From Bacteroidota bacterium (GTDB lineage Bacteria > Bacteroidota > Bacteroidia > Chitinophagales > Chitinophagaceae), in NCBI GenBank assembly GCA_023422565.1, contig JAFAGR010000038.1, positions 13,427-77,426 on the forward strand: a DNA stretch of 64,000 nt, written 5' to 3'. Under the pieces are notes generated by a model, which saw nothing but the letters and a program-made list of their open reading frames with translations, did not search any database and was not told where the DNA came from. The position numbers were made by a program, and so were the translations under genes. Below are positions 60,900 through 64,000 of this stretch, one piece after another. Position 1 is the first letter of the stretch. The number at the start of each line of letters is the position of its first letter.

Positions 60900-62059
60900 A
60901 GGGATAGTTCGGTATTTGGAAAAACAGGAAGTGCTGAGCCTGTATTTTTTGCGTTTAGAAAAAGCGCTGTGAAGTCCATGGCTTCTCCTATCACATGATG
61001 CATATCCATATAACGGTAAGTAGCCAGCCTTCCTAGGAAAGATACTTTTTGTAAGACTTGAGCGGCATTGCGATAAGTGTTGAGCATTTCTTTATCAGCA
61101 TCAAGCCGTTTCGGGTAATAAGGTTCGTCGGCGGGGCCGGTTTCTGAGCTGAACTCTTTAAAAAATACCGTTTTGTCGTGCTGCTCCCAAGGAGTAAAAT
61201 GCTTATGTTCGGATATGCGCGTGTACGGAACATTCTCATCGCAATAATTCATTTGTGCGGTGCCCTGGAAATCTCCGGTTGATGACGAACGTTCAAATTT
61301 CACTGTTCGATAGCCAAGCCTTCCGTGTTCGTAATTGAAGAATGCATCAATAGGGCCGGTATAAAAAATATGATCGTAAAGCGTAGGGAGATTTTGAGGA
61401 TCAAATTTCTTATTGAGAGTTAAATTGATATTTTTATGGGCGATCATTTTCTCCATCACTGCGGTGTAGCCATCAACAGGTATACCGGTGTATGGGTGCG
61501 GATGATAGTTATCGTCATAATTAAAGCGAACGGGGATTCTTTTGAGAATAGATGCGGGCAGCAGGCTGGGCTCGCATCCCCACTGCTTTTTCGTGTAGCC
61601 GTAGAAGAAGGCTTCATAAAGTTCTTTACCGATAAATTTCAGCGCCTGCTCTTCAAAGTTTTTAGGATCTTCAATAGAGTTGTCGGCTACCGATGCCAGA
61701 AACTCGTGAGCCTTTGAGGGATTCAGTGATCTGTTAAAGAATTGATTGATGGTGAGCAAATTCACCGGTAGCGGGTACACCTTGCCGTTACTAATGGCTT
61801 TTACCCGATGCACATAAGGGCGGAATTCACCAAAAGAATTTACGAAATCCCAGATCTGTTTTTTGTCGGTATTAAAAATATGAGGGCCGTAACGATGTAC
61901 CATCACACCGGTTTCCTCATCACGCGAGGTATGGCAATTACCTCCGGCATGGTCACGCGATTCCCATATATCGATCGTGCAGTCAGTTTGCGAAGCAAGC
62001 AAATTTGCCAGTACACATCCCGAAAACCCGGCGCCAACAATCAAATAACGCTCACTCAT
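60896..62059 (-). CDS. glf: UDP-galactopyranose mutase
   Basis: The 387-residue flavoenzyme converts UDP-galactopyranose to UDP-galactofuranose. It has the FAD-binding YLIVGAGFSGCVLANLLAS, WESRDHAGGNCHT, and the active-site regions YGYTKKQWGCEP and RIPVRFNYDDNYHPHPYTGIPVDGYTAVMEKM. The C-terminal LGRLATYRYMDMHHVIGEA is typical. The ATG at 62059 is chosen; upstream codons (to 62101) give a non-conserved extension. It predicts galactofuranose in the surface glycan. It is the first gene of a three-gene leftward operon. Confidence 0.96.
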   Translation of the reverse strand: MSERYLIVGAGFSGCVLANLLASQTDCTIDIWESRDHAGGNCHTSRDEETGVMVHRYGPHIFNTDKKQIWDFVNSFGEFRPYVHRVKAISNGKVYPLPVNLLTINQFFNRSLNPSKAHEFLASVADNSIEDPKNFEEQALKFIGKELYEAFFYGYTKKQWGCEPSLLPASILKRIPVRFNYDDNYHPHPYTGIPVDGYTAVMEKMIAHKNINLTLNKKFDPQNLPTLYDHIFYTGPIDAFFNYEHGRLGYRTVKFERSSSTGDFQGTAQMNYCDENVPYTRISEHKHFTPWEQHDKTVFFKEFSSETGPADEPYYPKRLDADKEMLNTYRNAAQVLQKVSFLGRLATYRYMDMHHVIGEAMDFTALFLNAKNTGSALPVFPNTELSL

Positions 62060-62158
62060 ATTCAATACAAAGATTGTAAAAATATAGAATACCGCTCTCA
62101 ATAGTACACCGGCTTTGAAGGGATGTGCGTAAAAGGAAAGATAAAGGCCGTAACCCCT

Positions 62159-62166
62159 TATTTTTG
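62159..62166 (+). promoter_or_regulatory. -7 box of methyltransferase gene
   Basis: TATTTTTG, exact TAnnTTTG, 9 nt before the ATG at 62176; it supports that start over the upstream in-frame one at 62125. Confidence 0.45.
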
Positions 62167-62175
62167 CATCGAATA

Positions 62176-63078
62176 ATGAAAAAGAATTATAACCGTGCCC
62201 CGGAAGCTGTGGTAAAAGGCACGAACAGGGAGATCGCTGTTTTTTCGATAGAGGGAAGCAATATAGACAATGAGGTTGTTCAATCTTTCGGCGACGAGTG
62301 GGTTAAGTTTCACGACTTCTCTGACGAAACCATTCATTCAATTTCGCAGGAATATTTCGATATCATTAATGACGATATAGTAAATAAGCAAACCTATATG
62401 CTGGATATAGGCTGCGGTACAGGGCGGTGGACAAAGTATCTTGCGGGCAAGGCCGGATTTATAGAGGCGATTGACCCCAGTGAAGCGATCTTCGCGGCAG
62501 ACAAATTATTAGGCACACTTCCAAATGTGCGGCTTGCAAAGGCAAATACCGAAACTATTCCGTTTGACGATGAAACATTCGACTTTGCCATGAGTGTGGG
62601 TGTGTTGCACCATATTCCCGATACTCAAAAAGCAATGCAAGACTGCGTGAGGAAAGTAAAAAAGGGCGGGTACTTTTATTGTTACTTATATCATAATCTT
62701 GAAACAAGAGGATGGTGGTTCAAAACCTTATTCTGGCTGAGCGACCAGATAAGGAAAGTAGTTTGCCGGCTTCCGGCGAAATTAAAAAGGATGGTTTGCG
62801 ATGTGCTGGCGATCTTAATTTATATGCCGCTGATTCTTTGGGTACGATTTCTTGTGCTTATCGGGCTGAGAAGAATAGCCGTGAAAATGCCTCTCAGTGC
62901 GTACAACAACAAATCTTTTTTTGTGATACGGAATGATGCGCTTGATAAGTTTGGAACCCGGCTTGAGCAGAGGTTTTCAAGAGAGGAAGTGAGAAAAATG
63001 ATGGAAAATTGCGGGCTTGTTGATATTGTAATGAGCCCCTTATCGCCTTTTTATCACGCGGTTGGGAAGAAGGCCTGA
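62176..63078 (+). CDS. Class I SAM-dependent methyltransferase
   Basis: The 300-residue protein has motif I MLDIGCGTGRWTKYLA (about 76-91), motif II FIEAIDPSEAI and motif IV FDFAMSVGVLHHIPDTQKA, a UbiE/COQ5-like class I fold. Two hydrophobic stretches near the C terminus (about 208-240: VLAILIYMPLILWVRFLVLIGL) may anchor it to the membrane. This fits modification of a lipid-linked glycan. The acceptor is unknown. Its TGA abuts the opposite-strand stop of the next gene (TGATCA) with no gap. Confidence 0.87.
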   Translation: MKKNYNRAPEAVVKGTNREIAVFSIEGSNIDNEVVQSFGDEWVKFHDFSDETIHSISQEYFDIINDDIVNKQTYMLDIGCGTGRWTKYLAGKAGFIEAIDPSEAIFAADKLLGTLPNVRLAKANTETIPFDDETFDFAMSVGVLHHIPDTQKAMQDCVRKVKKGGYFYCYLYHNLETRGWWFKTLFWLSDQIRKVVCRLPAKLKRMVCDVLAILIYMPLILWVRFLVLIGLRRIAVKMPLSAYNNKSFFVIRNDALDKFGTRLEQRFSREEVRKMMENCGLVDIVMSPLSPFYHAVGKKA

Positions 63079-64000
63079 TCATTTTCCGAAGATTGTATCA
63101 TACACCTGACGGTAACGCATAACCGCATTATCCAGCGAGTAAAATTCGGCAGCGCCCTTCCTTATTTCATCAGAATCGAAGAATGGGTTTCCCGCGATCT
63201 CTTCAGCAATTCTTTCATACTCCGGCGTAGTGAAGCTATTCAGCAAAAGCCCGGCATTATATTTCCCAACTATTTCCGCCACGTCTCCAACGCCTTTATT
63301 TGTGATCACAGGTATTCCCATTCCCATTATTTCACCATGTTTGGTAGGCGATGAGGAGAGTTTTGAAAAACACGGCTTAATAAAGAAAAATGAAAAATGG
63401 CTTATAGACAGGGCCTGGGCCACTTCATTGCGTGAGGCGCGAATGATATGCAACCTGTCTCCGGGAATGTTATGCGCTGCTGCTGCTTCCTGAATTTCCG
63501 AATGCCTGTGCGGCGAGATAAAGAGAAAATGTGAGGAAGGAATTTTCTTTGCGATAACGGCACAGAATTCCATCATCTCCGCCGTAAGGTACCAACCCCC
63601 GATAGATCCTAAGTACGAAAATACTGTTGCCGTGTGCGGGATACCCAGCTTTTTCCGCCATTGTTCGCGGTTTGAATGCGGCACTGCATCGGGGTTGAAC
63701 ATCTGAAGATCGGCACTGCAGGGAATCACTTCAAGCGGCACCGGTTGCCCGGGGATGTGTTTCCATTCATGAATGATCTTTTTTGCCGCATAAGTAAGGC
63801 AAATATTATAGTCGGCCTCACGAATGCACTTATCCTCTTCCGCTTTAAAAAATTTATAGATTTTGTTGAAGACAGGATTACTCAAACTCCACATACCGCC
63901 GTCCACTCTTTCATCGGCCCAAAAACCACGTATGTCGTTAAGGTATTTGATTCCAAATTTTTTCTTCATCCACAAAGCAACCAGTGGTGGGATCCCGGGC
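63079..64000 (-). CDS. Glycosyltransferase (GT4-like), N terminus beyond window
   Basis: The frame is open to the right edge, so the start is not in the window; the TTG at 63975 is internal. The visible 306 codons show LNDIRGFWADERVDGGMW, FSYLGSIGGWYLTAEMMEF and the donor-site region SPTKHGEIMGMGIPVITNKGVGDVAEIV. This is typical of GT-B family 4 enzymes. It converges with the methyltransferase gene and probably begins a further leftward glycan operon that lies mostly to the right. Confidence 0.87.
   Translation of the reverse strand, partial: PGIPPLVALWMKKKFGIKYLNDIRGFWADERVDGGMWSLSNPVFNKIYKFFKAEEDKCIREADYNICLTYAAKKIIHEWKHIPGQPVPLEVIPCSADLQMFNPDAVPHSNREQWRKKLGIPHTATVFSYLGSIGGWYLTAEMMEFCAVIAKKIPSSHFLFISPHRHSEIQEAAAAHNIPGDRLHIIRASRNEVAQALSISHFSFFFIKPCFSKLSSSPTKHGEIMGMGIPVITNKGVGDVAEIVGKYNAGLLLNSFTTPEYERIAEEIAGNPFFDSDEIRKGAAEFYSLDNAVMRYRQVYDTIFGK

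Noticed and set aside
63990..63999. GGGATCCCGG-like sequence near the window end as a cloning-vector trace
   Set aside because: The frame of the glycosyltransferase continues through it with sensible residues (PGIPPLVALW), so it is natural sequence.

Overview
The window looks like chromosomal DNA of a Bacteroidota bacterium, most likely of the Chitinophagaceae/Chitinophagia type. This rests on gene content and order (GldH lipoprotein, a DUF6089 barrel, uppS-bamA-two Skp/OmpH-murI, a split MetH, TIGR00266) and on repeated exact matches to the Bacteroidetes -7 promoter box TAnnTTTG just upstream of start codons. No taxonomic search was possible. There are no insertion sequences, phage genes or CRISPR arrays; most of the window is core genome plus one surface-polysaccharide region.

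Layout. 1-3.6 kb: leftward methionine synthase, split into two ORFs, with a promoter and a structured leader. 3.6-6 kb: AraC-type regulator and a degenerate PAP2/haloperoxidase-like lipoprotein. 6-16 kb: leftward recR, an Ig-like lipoprotein, a large helicase-nuclease, a TPR protein, a rightward SPFH pair, a leftward Fbh1-like helicase and thioredoxin, then an 88-bp tandem repeat and tRNA-Arg(CCT). 16.5-20.5 kb: two convergent response regulators, an ABC-F protein, an AIM24-like protein and a small membrane protein. 20.5-27.4 kb: a leftward TetR-TolC-adaptor-RND efflux operon with an operator palindrome over its promoter. 27.5-34.6 kb: rightward DUF502, a secreted S1/P1-like protein, serC-DUF1015, a TPR protein and an acyl-CoA ligase; then a leftward response regulator. 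35-45 kb: rightward yicC, gldH, DUF6089, uppS, bamA, skp, skp, murI, then rpmH-rnpA-yidD, with convergent sodB.

45.6-49.3 kb: a MurU-like nucleotidyltransferase coupled to an AmgK-like kinase fused to a RapZ C-terminal domain, a PA0069-type radical SAM gene interrupted by one in-frame stop, and a divergent UmuD-like S24 protein. A palindrome lies between the last two. 49.3-64 kb: an exopolysaccharide or capsule locus with initiating sugar transferase, LegC-type aminotransferase, SDR epimerase, NeuD/PglD-like acetyltransferase, methyltransferases, polysaccharide deacetylase, glycosyltransferases, AsnB amidotransferase, UDP-galactopyranose mutase and a polymerase-like membrane protein. It runs off the right edge inside a glycosyltransferase.

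The genes group into envelope biogenesis (UppS, BamA, Skp, MurI, MurU/AmgK, the glycan locus), efflux, methionine and serine metabolism, and DNA repair (RecR, two SF1 helicases). The most unusual items are the AmgK-RapZ fusion, the interrupted radical SAM gene with its back-to-back promoters and palindrome, the PAP2-like protein lacking both expected histidines, the UmuD-like protein lacking the expected lysine, and several genes whose -7 box lies only 4-5 nt from the start codon, implying leaderless mRNAs.
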